From the NCBI RefSeq assembly GCF_001584165.1, contig NZ_CP013233.1, positions 4,472,620 to 4,536,619 of the forward strand: a DNA stretch of 64,000 nucleotides, written 5' to 3'. The translations under genes were made by a program, and so were the position numbers. A model generated the notes under the pieces. That model worked only from the letters and a program-made list of their open reading frames with translations. It was not told where the DNA came from and made no database searches. Positions 46,925 through 55,485 of this stretch are shown here, piece after piece; the first letter of the stretch is position 1; each line of letters opens with the position of its first letter. This DNA comes from Collimonas arenae (GTDB lineage Bacteria; Pseudomonadota; Gammaproteobacteria; Burkholderiales; Burkholderiaceae_D).

Positions 46925-47989
46925 TCAGCGCCGGCGGCGGCTCCAGGCTTCCAGAAAGGCCAGCGTTACATTAGCCTCGTTGGTCTCCGCCAGGCCGCTG
47001 CCGAAGAACGCGCCGACATCCTTGAAATCATTGCCGCCGGCCAGATCGGACAAGCTGCGGAACGCAATGAAAGGAACACGGTTGGCATACGCCACCTGGG
47101 CAAAGGCGCCGGTTTCCATGTCCACCACCTGCGCCTGCAGGTTATCGAACAGATAGGCACGATAGCCGGGATTGGCCAGGAAAGCGCTGCCGGAAACACC
47201 ATGACCGCCGACCCGCAATTCCGGCTGGACGCTAACGCACAGGGATGGGTTCTTCGGTCCGCATTTCGCCAGCGCTGGTTTCAGGTTGCGGGCCAGCGCC
47301 AGCATCTCGGGATCGGCGTGGAATTCAAAACGGAATTCTCCTTGCGGCGCATTAGTCGCATTCATCACGAAATTGTCGCGCATGAACAAGCCGCTGCTGA
47401 CCGGGCCATTCGGCGTATCGATCTTGAAATCCGGGCGCGGCTTGCCATTTTCAGAAGCCAGCTTGACACCAAGGCAGCTGGTGTCGCCGGCAGCGCCGCA
47501 CGGGGATGGCAGAGTGCCGTCGCCATTCCAATAAACTTCCATCGGCATTGCCCAACTCTCCGGCACAGTCACATCGCCGACATGGTTGGCCGGATTGACG
47601 CCACCGGCGATGCCGCTCATCAGCAAGCGCTCGACATGGAAATGATCCATCATCAGTTGCGTCACCATGGTGGCATTGACCACGCTGACGCCGCTCAATA
47701 CGATCACAACCGGATTGCCGCGCAATTCGCCAGTCGTAAAGCGGTTGCCGTTGATCAGCCACTCGCGCTTTTTCTGCGTCTGTTCGATCAGGATATCGGC
47801 TTCGGCGCCGAACGCCGAAACGATGCCGATGCGCGGCTTGCATTCAGTCAGGCAGTGCTTCTGCGCCACCGGCGCGGCGCTGGCGCTCGATGTCAACGCA
47901 AATGTCGACGTGAATGTCAGCGCAGCACCGGCCAGCAAGCCGAACGTGGTCCGGCGCAAGGTTTTCAATACGGGGATTTGAGCAAACAA
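46925..47989 (-). CDS. Exported MTA/SAH-nucleosidase-like phosphorylase
   Basis: The 354-residue protein has a long signal peptide (residues 1-40, ending SASAAPVA) and a PNP_UDP_1-type nucleosidase/phosphorylase domain (RIGIVSAFGAEADIL, VVIVLSGVSVVNATMVTQL, LMSGIAGGVNPANHVGDV and VVDMETGAFAQVAYANRVPFIAFRSLSD, partly quoted). The Glu and Asp of the purine site are present. An exported member of this family is unusual, since MTA/SAH nucleosidases are cytoplasmic. It is convergent with the DsbC gene. Confidence 0.85.
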   Translation of the reverse strand: MFAQIPVLKTLRRTTFGLLAGAALTFTSTFALTSSASAAPVAQKHCLTECKPRIGIVSAFGAEADILIEQTQKKREWLINGNRFTTGELRGNPVVIVLSGVSVVNATMVTQLMMDHFHVERLLMSGIAGGVNPANHVGDVTVPESWAMPMEVYWNGDGTLPSPCGAAGDTSCLGVKLASENGKPRPDFKIDTPNGPVSSGLFMRDNFVMNATNAPQGEFRFEFHADPEMLALARNLKPALAKCGPKNPSLCVSVQPELRVGGHGVSGSAFLANPGYRAYLFDNLQAQVVDMETGAFAQVAYANRVPFIAFRSLSDLAGGNDFKDVGAFFGSGLAETNEANVTLAFLEAWSRRRR

Positions 47990-48056
47990 AGGACTTCCTT
48001 TCGCAAAGGGATTCAGCGGCGGTCAATTCGTCTGCCGCCACACGCGGATAAATGAA

Positions 48057-48608
48057 TCAGGTATTGTCCGGACCTTGTGCAATTCCCGTGCCATGCGCGC
48101 GGGTGCTGTAGCGCCAGTGCAGCAAGCCGATTGCATAGGTGACGTAATAACCGGCCAGGATGCCGAAGATCAGCAACGTCAACGGACTGCCGGAAAGATT
48201 GGCCGATGGCCAGACAACTGGCTCGGACGAGAAATAGAAAAGTTGAATCGCCCGATAGCCGATACGCACGATGAACAACAGCGACAGCGCGATCCCCAAA
48301 TGCAAGCTAGGCGTATAAAACATGCCTTCCGACGTCTTCTCGAATTTGGTCAAGCGATGTCCGAAGACACCCAGTCCCGCGCCCAGCAGCACACCGCCGG
48401 CGATGGCAGCAGCGTGGGCGGTATTGGTGATGGAGCCGAGCAGCAGCATGCCGACCAGCCAGGTAAAGAAACAGATGGTGATCCAAGGCCGCACGTTGGA
48501 CAATTTCTGCCGCCCGACCGTGCGTCGAATACGCGAATACAGGCGCCAGACAATCAACGCGGCAATGCCGGCGGAAACCACGAACGAAGGATGCGCGGGA
48601 ATTGCCAT
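48057..48608 (-). CDS. Multi-spanning membrane protein, DUF1453/CcdC-like
   Basis: The 183-residue protein has about five hydrophobic segments (residues 8-22, 45-62, 65-85, 105-125, 145-165) and a start MAIPAHPSFVVSAG. The pattern resembles DUF1453/CcdC-like membrane proteins, but I am not sure. It lies downstream of the transglutaminase-like gene on the same strand, 17 bases away, so it may be part of that operon. Confidence 0.6.
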   Translation of the reverse strand: MAIPAHPSFVVSAGIAALIVWRLYSRIRRTVGRQKLSNVRPWITICFFTWLVGMLLLGSITNTAHAAAIAGGVLLGAGLGVFGHRLTKFEKTSEGMFYTPSLHLGIALSLLFIVRIGYRAIQLFYFSSEPVVWPSANLSGSPLTLLIFGILAGYYVTYAIGLLHWRYSTRAHGTGIAQGPDNT

Positions 48609-48625
48609 GTCGTTATCTCCGAAGA

Positions 48626-49222
48626 CTAATCGCCGATTGAGTGAGTCGAGATCAATTCAATATCAGGAAGATTTTCCGCCACTTCCCGGACCGAAGAATA
48701 CCGCATTAATGCATCAACCACCTGCGGCAAAGGTTCAGGCCAGATTTCAGGAAGATCCCTTTCCTGTTCAGCCAGGATCGGGAACGCCAACCTCTCCTGC
48801 GGCGGCATGAACTGAGCATCGACACCAGGCTTGTTGCCTCGCGCATCAATGCGGTACCAACCATGTTGTTTCAAGTAGATCGCGTTCAAGCCATGCAAAC
48901 AAAACGGCGGGCCTTCCATTCCTACTGACAGCCGCTGGTAACACAACCCGGTAGGAATACCGTTATAGCGTAACAGCGCCGCCAGCAGATGGCTCTTGGC
49001 ATAGCAATATCCGGTGCCGTGCCGCAGCACATCGGAAGCGCGGCAAGTCACCGGGTCCAGTTTGAAATCCCAGCTGTGCTTGATGTCGTCGCGCACGAAT
49101 TCGAAGCAAGCCTTGACCACCTCTTCTTCCGACGCGCAGCCGGCCGCCAGCGCACTCGCCTTGGCGGCGACGTCGGGATGGTCGCCGTCGATGTAAGTGC
49201 TAAATGCCAAATATTGATTCAT
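48626..49222 (-). CDS. Transglutaminase-like cysteine protease family protein
   Basis: The 198-residue protein has the transglutaminase core: catalytic Cys in HGTGYCYAKSHLLAALLR, His in CLHGLNAIYL and Asp in YRIDARGNK. The start MNQYLAF at 49222 is chosen because the longer open frame overlaps the SMC gene's coding region. It begins 40 bases after the SMC gene stop and reads the same way, so co-transcription with the MksFEB-like operon is likely. Substrate unknown. Confidence 0.82.
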   Translation of the reverse strand: MNQYLAFSTYIDGDHPDVAAKASALAAGCASEEEVVKACFEFVRDDIKHSWDFKLDPVTCRASDVLRHGTGYCYAKSHLLAALLRYNGIPTGLCYQRLSVGMEGPPFCLHGLNAIYLKQHGWYRIDARGNKPGVDAQFMPPQERLAFPILAEQERDLPEIWPEPLPQVVDALMRYSSVREVAENLPDIELISTHSIGD

Positions 49223-49262
49223 GTATTCGGTCCGAAATCTGTCTCGCGCAATCGTTGTCGAT

Positions 49263-52200
49263 TTACGCCGCCTGCTCGGCAGCTTCAAAATTGATCTGCG
49301 CCTGCTCGCGCACCTGGGCGCGCCGCAATTCCCACAGTTCGCGCAGCTTGTCCGAACGCAGCTCGCGCTCATCCGATTCCGACACGAAGCCGACTTCGCC
49401 ATTGCCGTCGGCGACAGTGCGGCTGAAACTCCATTCACGCGAGAATTCCGGCTTGATGGCGCCGGCGTGTTTGGTTGGCATGGCGCAGATCAATTGCATA
49501 CCGAGGTTATCGCGCAAGAATTTCAGGACGTCGCGTGCGCGGCCTTCATCCATCTTGGCGAACGATTCGTCATTGACCAGCAGATGCAGGCTGGTGCCTT
49601 TCTCGAAACGCTTGAGACGGTTGGTGACTACTGCCGAGTGGATGATGTAGGCTGGCGTCTCTAGCTGGCCACCGGAGCCGGTGCCCCATTCCGACAGGCG
49701 CACGTGGGAACCGGTATCGGATTCCTTGTAGATTTCATAGCGCCGGTAGTTGCGGTAGTCGGCGACCCGCTGCAACTCCTTGACGGCCTTGTCTTCATCA
49801 TCCGATAACAGCAATTGCACCAGGCGATCGCGCACCTGGCAGTTTTCTGCGCTCAGTCCAGGGCCGGAGAACAGGCTGCTGTTTTCCTGCGTATCCGACA
49901 TTTCCGAGGTAGCGCAGAAGAAGTCGTAATAAGCCTTGAATTCCGGTATCCATTCCGACCAGTCGATGCGGAACTTGTCGGTGCCGAACTTGAGCTTATC
50001 GAGTTCGATGTTCAGCGTTTTCAAGGTGCGTACGCCGGTGTCGACGGCGTTGCGGATTTCGTAGCAGAACTGTTTGGTGAACACATCGTTGAACGACGAC
50101 TCGGCAGTGCGCAACTGCTCCAGGTTCTTGATCAGGCCGATATCTTTCTGGCGCGTCAGCTGGCCGCGGGTGCGCTCCTGCAAGGTCACCATCATGGCGT
50201 ACAGCGGCGCGAAGTCGCCGTCGCGCAAATCGTCGCCGTGCGCCACTTCGAAGCGTTCATCAATCCGTGCGTGCGCATGGTATTCGCCAAGCGCGTTGCG
50301 CGCGTCGCCGTACAGTTGCCAGCTGAGCGCAGTTTGCTTGGCGACGTTGCTGGAAGCCTGGAAAGGCGTATAGCTGCCGTCATTGACCCAGCCGGCGACT
50401 TCGTCGGTGAGCGCGGTGAACGACAGGCTGCCGTTGACGATGCACAGGTCACGCAGTTTTGCGGTATCGCTATCGACTCGCGCTTGCTTGCTGCCCATGC
50501 CCAGATTCAGCTTGGTGATCGCAGCCTGATGGCCTTGGATGGCTTTTTCATGGCCGCCGATGTTTTTACTGCAAGCGGTCTTGCGTGCTTCCAGATTGGC
50601 GATTTCGACGCTCAATGCTTCGGCCTCGTCTTCCAGCTTGCTAACTTGGGTCAGATCCAGCCGGCTCAAATCCTGACGCGCGGCATCGAGATCCCGCACC
50701 AGGCTACCGAGCTCGTCAATCGCCGCAAACGACGGACACTGCAGTTGCCCCATCAACGCCAGCGCACCTTGCAGCTCACGCAACTGGGCGCGCACCTGCA
50801 ACAGTTCCTGTTCTGCCTGCGCATGTTCCTGTTCGGCTCTTTGCTTGGCGAGGCGCTTGGCTTCCTGGCCGAACACCAGCAGATCGGTATCCGCGGTAAA
50901 CATCGTGCGCGAGCCGCTGCCCTTGCCGTCCTTGGTCAGGCCGCGCGATGTGTGGCGCAGCGCTTCGGTATCGCTCACCTTCACCACCTGGCCGAACTGG
51001 TCGTGCAGGTAGGCATGTGCGATCGGATGTTCGGTGCTGAGTTCATGCACGATCGAATCGCTCGGCGTTCTTTCGATCTTCAGATTCTTCAAACAAAAGC
51101 TGCCCTGGATCACATTGGCGCGCAACCGCTTCTGGCGCACGAAATCGATGGCCTTGCCTTCCCAGGCCTGATCCACCACCAGGTTGAAACGGGCGCCGCC
51201 GAGATAGCCTTCGATGGCAGCCTGCCACTCTTCCGACAAGGGCTCGACCAGATCGCACAAGACTTGCGCGCGCGCCGCGCCTAGCTCACTACGGAATTCC
51301 TTCAACGCGTGGCGGATGTGTGCCGGATAGTCGGCGCCGCCTTCAGCCAGGTTGGCTTTACGCGAAGCTGCGTCTTTCTCGCGACGCAATGCTTCATGTT
51401 CGGCGTTGCGCAACTGCGCAATCTGCGTGTGCAGGGCCGAAACGAAACTGTGTTCGGTACCTGCCAGCGCCCCATGCAGCTTGCCCAGTGCGGCATCGAC
51501 ACCTTCAAAGTCGTTGACCAGCATCAGCGATTTCAGCACATCCACTTCGTCGGCCTCGGCCAGCTCGCCGATGCTGCGCAGATGCGTGGCGAGATCGAGC
51601 GTGCCGGCGGCCGACAAAGCCAGCACCACCTGGCGCGCGGCGTCGGCAATCTCTTTCTGTTCCAGCGGAATCTGCATGCCGGCCACGCTGCGCGCCGCGG
51701 TTTCCAGTTGTTGGGCGATCAATGCATTGTGTTGCAGAGAATTGAAAACGGCCTTGATCTTGCCGTCACATTGCTCGATGCGGTTCTGGATGCGTGTCTT
51801 TTGTTCGGCCGCCGGAATACCCATCATCTGCGCATGAATCTGCGTCAGGCTGCGGTTCTTGGCGTTGCGGTCCTGCTCCAGCTGATCGACAGTTTCGGCT
51901 TCGTCATCGATCAAGGCCTGCAGACTCTCGATGGCCGTCGCGGCGGTTTCCAGCTGGCGTTGATCTTCGCGCAGCGCCAGCGACGACACCAGCAACTGCG
52001 ACTGGCAGGCCGCCTGGTGCGCACGCGCCGTATCGCCGACCGTCTTGCTCAACAACTCCAGTCGTTTTACGTTATCGCTCAGGCGCTCACCTTCCTTGCG
52101 CAGCTCATTGACCTGGCGCATCAGCTTGCTGATCTGGCCGATGCGTTGTGACAGTTGCGTGGTATCGAGTTCCAGGATCTGGTGCTTGACCAGATCGTCG

Positions 52201-52883
52201 ACGCTACCGATCGGTTTGTGCGCGATCGACTGGCTCCAGGCGCGCGCCGCGCTTTCGGCTTCGGCAAAGGAAACGGTTTTCTGGCCGCGGAAACGGCCGT
52301 ACAGCTGGCACAGGTACTCGCGCTTGCTGTCGCGGAAATTGGTGACGCCGCGGTATTTTCCGGACAGATGGCGCTCGATCTTTTCCACCGCCACTACCGC
52401 CATGCCGCCGTCGATTTCGGTCGAGGTCAGGTCGCCCAACTGCAATGCGACGCCATCGATGATCAATAGCGCCAACCGTTCCGATACCGCTTGCCGTCGT
52501 TCACCGGCGCCATCCACGCGCGCCGAAGCCGCCACCAGCGCAGTGAACTCGCTCCCTTCTTCGCCTTCGCTTGGCTTGAACACCGCAGCGACATAGCCGT
52601 GTGCGCCGTTCGGGCGCGCAAACAGGTTATCTTCGGCGCCAACAATGTAAGACCACAGGCTGCGCTTGGTCTTGCCGTTGCGCGCGCCTTGGGTGGTTTC
52701 ATCCTGGCCCGGGTTGTAGCTGAAAATATTCTGGTACACCGCCGTCATCACGGTTTGCAGCGCATCCAGCATGGTCGATTTGCCGGAACCGGTCGGCCCG
52801 GTCAGCAGCGTCATGTTGCCCATCGGGTATTCCTGCGAGCGCAACGCGCCCCAATTCACCAGGATCAGTTTGTCCAGCTTCAT
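49263..52883 (-). CDS. SMC-like ATPase MksB / JetC
   Basis: The 1206-residue protein has an N-terminal Walker A (LLTGPTGSGKSTMLDAL), long coiled-coil segments (about residues 230-500 and 660-850), a hinge-like middle, and a C-terminal ATPase part with SGGQLETPAYI (signature-like) and LHLLVNDESFAKMD (Walker B-like). This matches MukB/MksB and Wadjet JetC-type condensins. It is the last of three overlapping genes (ATGA with the preceding one) and should load on DNA with the two partners. Function in plasmid/phage defence or chromosome compaction cannot be told from the sequence. Confidence 0.9.
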   Translation of the reverse strand: MKLDKLILVNWGALRSQEYPMGNMTLLTGPTGSGKSTMLDALQTVMTAVYQNIFSYNPGQDETTQGARNGKTKRSLWSYIVGAEDNLFARPNGAHGYVAAVFKPSEGEEGSEFTALVAASARVDGAGERRQAVSERLALLIIDGVALQLGDLTSTEIDGGMAVVAVEKIERHLSGKYRGVTNFRDSKREYLCQLYGRFRGQKTVSFAEAESAARAWSQSIAHKPIGSVDDLVKHQILELDTTQLSQRIGQISKLMRQVNELRKEGERLSDNVKRLELLSKTVGDTARAHQAACQSQLLVSSLALREDQRQLETAATAIESLQALIDDEAETVDQLEQDRNAKNRSLTQIHAQMMGIPAAEQKTRIQNRIEQCDGKIKAVFNSLQHNALIAQQLETAARSVAGMQIPLEQKEIADAARQVVLALSAAGTLDLATHLRSIGELAEADEVDVLKSLMLVNDFEGVDAALGKLHGALAGTEHSFVSALHTQIAQLRNAEHEALRREKDAASRKANLAEGGADYPAHIRHALKEFRSELGAARAQVLCDLVEPLSEEWQAAIEGYLGGARFNLVVDQAWEGKAIDFVRQKRLRANVIQGSFCLKNLKIERTPSDSIVHELSTEHPIAHAYLHDQFGQVVKVSDTEALRHTSRGLTKDGKGSGSRTMFTADTDLLVFGQEAKRLAKQRAEQEHAQAEQELLQVRAQLRELQGALALMGQLQCPSFAAIDELGSLVRDLDAARQDLSRLDLTQVSKLEDEAEALSVEIANLEARKTACSKNIGGHEKAIQGHQAAITKLNLGMGSKQARVDSDTAKLRDLCIVNGSLSFTALTDEVAGWVNDGSYTPFQASSNVAKQTALSWQLYGDARNALGEYHAHARIDERFEVAHGDDLRDGDFAPLYAMMVTLQERTRGQLTRQKDIGLIKNLEQLRTAESSFNDVFTKQFCYEIRNAVDTGVRTLKTLNIELDKLKFGTDKFRIDWSEWIPEFKAYYDFFCATSEMSDTQENSSLFSGPGLSAENCQVRDRLVQLLLSDDEDKAVKELQRVADYRNYRRYEIYKESDTGSHVRLSEWGTGSGGQLETPAYIIHSAVVTNRLKRFEKGTSLHLLVNDESFAKMDEGRARDVLKFLRDNLGMQLICAMPTKHAGAIKPEFSREWSFSRTVADGNGEVGFVSESDERELRSDKLRELWELRRAQVREQAQINFEAAEQAA

Positions 52884-53644
52884 TCGATGCTTCCTTCTTT
52901 ATGTGCTGCTTCCAGGCTGTCTTCCAACGCATCTTCCGGCATCTCATCCAAAGTGCCTTGCAGATCACCCTGTTCTTCGTCTGCTGCGGCCTCGCTGCCG
53001 ACCGCCAGCGGTTCGGATTCCAGCGCGGCTTCCAGCATGTCGTCGCTGATGATGCCGAGAATGGTCGGACGGATCGCCAACAGCGCGTCTTCGTCGTCCA
53101 TCGAAAAATTGGCGGCCAGGCGGATCAGGCGATGGCGCTTGAGTTCATTCAGCAGGCGTTGCCGTTCGACGCTGGTCGGCGGCAGAGCGCGTTTCAGTTG
53201 CGTCTGCAAGGTAGCGGATAGTTCTTCGAAGCGGGTCAGCACCTCGCCGCTGTCGGTCAATCGGCTGCCGCCTTCGGCCAGGCCCTGCTGATACTGGAAG
53301 CGCAGAGCCAATGCAGCCGCCACGAAATCCGGCGACAGCCGCGCGCGCAAACCTGGCACTGGTTCCAGGCCGTCTTCCGGCAATCCCGGCACTTCGGCGC
53401 CGGGCGCATACAGGCGAAAGAATTCGCCTTTCAAATTGTGCTCCAGGCGAAAACCGCCGAGCTGGAAATAATCGCCCAGGCAGGCCTCGATACGGCGCGC
53501 ATCGTCGTACAGGCGCTGCTCGACGCCGTCTTCCTCACGCATCACGATGCCAACCGCGAACAGGCGCGCGACGATTTCGCGGAAGCGTTCCAGCGACAGA
53601 GCGTGCAAGCTCAGTTGGGCGTGCAATGTTTCATTCAGTGTCAT
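52880..53644 (-). CDS. DUF4194 protein, MksE / JetB-like kleisin partner
   Basis: The 254-residue DUF4194 protein begins with helical winged-helix-like segments (ERFREIVARLFAVGIVMREEDGVEQRLYDD, partly quoted) and ends in a very acidic tail. It matches the MksE/JetB (kite-like) subunit that binds the MksF and MksB proteins. Overlaps jetA-like gene by 14 bases and jetC-like gene by 4 bases. Confidence 0.88.
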   Translation of the reverse strand: MTLNETLHAQLSLHALSLERFREIVARLFAVGIVMREEDGVEQRLYDDARRIEACLGDYFQLGGFRLEHNLKGEFFRLYAPGAEVPGLPEDGLEPVPGLRARLSPDFVAAALALRFQYQQGLAEGGSRLTDSGEVLTRFEELSATLQTQLKRALPPTSVERQRLLNELKRHRLIRLAANFSMDDEDALLAIRPTILGIISDDMLEAALESEPLAVGSEAAADEEQGDLQGTLDEMPEDALEDSLEAAHKEGSIE

Positions 53645-55070
53645 GTTTCATCTCAATCTGATAATCGTCGCCGGCATAGAACTCGTTCCAAAGCTTGCTC
53701 GATAATTTTTGTACGGTCAGGCGCGGATCGCGCGCGCCGCGCACCGCTTCCACCACCTGCATGTTGTTGAGGACATCGGTAGTGGTCGCCACCGGCAGCG
53801 TCGACAGGCGGATCGGCCGGTCGCGCAAGCGCAGTTCGGCACGTAGGCGGTGCACGATGTCGTCATTAGAGAGTGCGAAGGCGTCAGCTTCGGCGCGGTA
53901 CATGGCCGCAGCCAGACGCGCATCGCGCGTCACTTTCGGCTGCGCGGTGACGGTCAGCGCCTTGCGCCGCTGCGACGCGCTGCGTAACTTGAACGCGGCC
54001 GGATCAAGCAAGCGGATCTCCGCCGGCGCGATGGCGCCGCCGATCCGTACCAGCAACGCATCCTGCTCCGCACCACTTAGGCTGGCAGTCCTGCTGATCG
54101 CCACGCTATATGCCTGGCGGGTCTGGCCGCCGCGCAGCATCAACGCTTGCTGCACGATGCTGGCGGCGCGCTGCATGTACACACTCATCGCCTTGATCAG
54201 TTCCGGATGCTTGGTGGTGCAGGCCGCTTCCACCATTTCCTCGATGCGGTCCAGCATCCAGTCCAGGGTCGACGGCCCTTGCCGTTCCTGGGTGGCCCAG
54301 CGGGCGATGTCATTCAGCTGTAACTCCAGCGCCTGTGCCTGTTCCGCCTCCAGGCTATGCAAACGCGCGATGACATCGCGGATCGCCTGGCGGTGCCGTT
54401 CGATGCTATCGGCGGTCAGCTGCTTCTTGAATTCCTTTTCGAAACGGTCGAGGAATTCCATGAATCCGTCCCACGGCGTTTGCGAAGCTTCCAGCATCAG
54501 CCGCCGCACCAGTTCCTGAAAATAGTCGACGCCTTCCGATAAGTCGCTGATGACTTTTTCGGCGTAGTCGTAGGCGTCGATCAGATCGTAGGCATCAACA
54601 TTGCGCAGCGCGGCGTTGAGGGCGTTGCGGCAGCTGCGCACATTGCGCTGGCGGGTGCGAGCGCTGCGCCGCTCAAGCGACCAGAACGCTTCGGCGAACA
54701 GCTTGCCGGCGCGGGTGAAGCGATAGGCGGTGACCAGCCCGGCGCGATCGCCAAAGGTTTCCAGCCAGCCATCCCGGAGCAACGTACGCAGCAGCGCGCT
54801 GCTGCTTTGCTGGTCGTCGCCGCCGTCGGCAATGAAATCATCGTCGGGCAAGCTGGCGGCGGCATCTTCCTGCTGCTGCAGGACCTGGCGCGACTCCTGG
54901 ATCACCGGCAGCAACAGGTCGCGCAAGCCGTCGCGCGTCAGGTTCTGGCCGTAATCGGCGCTAGGGCCGTGCAGCCGCTCATACAGCGCGCGCACGCAAG
55001 CCACCACCACGCTGCGGTGCTTGCCGGCCAAGGGCCGGAAAAAATTAAGTCGTTCTGGTTCAAAAAACAA
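53631..55070 (-). CDS. MksF / JetA-like kleisin of an SMC system
   Basis: The 479-residue protein is of the MksF/JetA (DUF3375-like) type, starting with FFEPERLNFFRPLAGK and rich in helical segments; it is the kleisin of the complex. The open frame reaches 55358 but the family start lies at about LFFEPER, for which TTG at 55070 is the best start; no ATG is near. An annotated ATG upstream would overlap a short ORF on the other strand. First gene of the three-gene operon. No JetD/MksG (Toprim) gene follows in the window. Confidence 0.82.
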   Translation of the reverse strand: MFFEPERLNFFRPLAGKHRSVVVACVRALYERLHGPSADYGQNLTRDGLRDLLLPVIQESRQVLQQQEDAAASLPDDDFIADGGDDQQSSSALLRTLLRDGWLETFGDRAGLVTAYRFTRAGKLFAEAFWSLERRSARTRQRNVRSCRNALNAALRNVDAYDLIDAYDYAEKVISDLSEGVDYFQELVRRLMLEASQTPWDGFMEFLDRFEKEFKKQLTADSIERHRQAIRDVIARLHSLEAEQAQALELQLNDIARWATQERQGPSTLDWMLDRIEEMVEAACTTKHPELIKAMSVYMQRAASIVQQALMLRGGQTRQAYSVAISRTASLSGAEQDALLVRIGGAIAPAEIRLLDPAAFKLRSASQRRKALTVTAQPKVTRDARLAAAMYRAEADAFALSNDDIVHRLRAELRLRDRPIRLSTLPVATTTDVLNNMQVVEAVRGARDPRLTVQKLSSKLWNEFYAGDDYQIEMKHDTE

Positions 55071-55348
55071 TGCAATTCGCCTGCGATAATGGCCAAGGCG
55101 CGGATAATATTGCCTTGACACTGTCCATACGGAATATTCTGACCGCCATTGTAAAGGCTGATGCCCGGCTGCGAGCATCCATATTCGCCTGTGGACAGAA
55201 CCCTGACGGGTCCGTAACATGCTTTCCCACCATTGGCTTATCCTGTGTGTCTGAGGATAAGCCAACCGCAGCCACGCAACCGCCGGTGCTGCCGGGAAAA
55301 TCAATGCCAACAACAGGACTTCCCCAGGCCAGCCGCCAGGAGACAAAC

Positions 55349-55453
55349 ATGCTTGCATCCAGCCGCCAACTCAGTATTGCCATTGCCTGCCCGTTAGCGG
55401 ACGCCTTGATGAACGACCTGACGACGTTGAAACAGCTGCTTGAGGCCAGCTAA
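55349..55453 (+). CDS. Short ORF ahead of the DUF2804 gene
   Basis: ATG 55349 follows AGGAG (55338-55342, 6-base spacing), a stronger ribosome-binding site than many genes here. The 34-residue product (MLASSRQLSIAIACPLADAL..., ending KQLLEAS) is slightly amphipathic and has no known family. It ends 32 bases before DUF2804, so it may be translated ahead of it. The rest of 55071-55485 shows no other feature. Confidence 0.45.
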   Translation: MLASSRQLSIAIACPLADALMNDLTTLKQLLEAS

Positions 55454-55485
55454 GGCCCACCCGCATCCATCCAAGGCCCACTCCC

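Noticed and set aside
49014-49438. Longer start of the transglutaminase-like gene (49438)
   Set aside because: The extension overlaps 175 bases of the SMC gene end and has an Arg/Ser-rich composition with no family match; ATG 49222 gives a proper start.
49815-51284. 489-residue open frame antisense to the MksB/JetC-like gene
   Set aside because: The SMC gene is strongly supported by Walker A, coiled coils and operon overlaps; the other frame lacks any domain.
55071-55358. N-terminal extension of the jetA-like gene by 96 residues
   Set aside because: The extra residues are Pro/Trp-rich without family match, and the family start is near FFEPERLNFFRPL. A short ORF with a good ribosome-binding site lies on the opposite strand.
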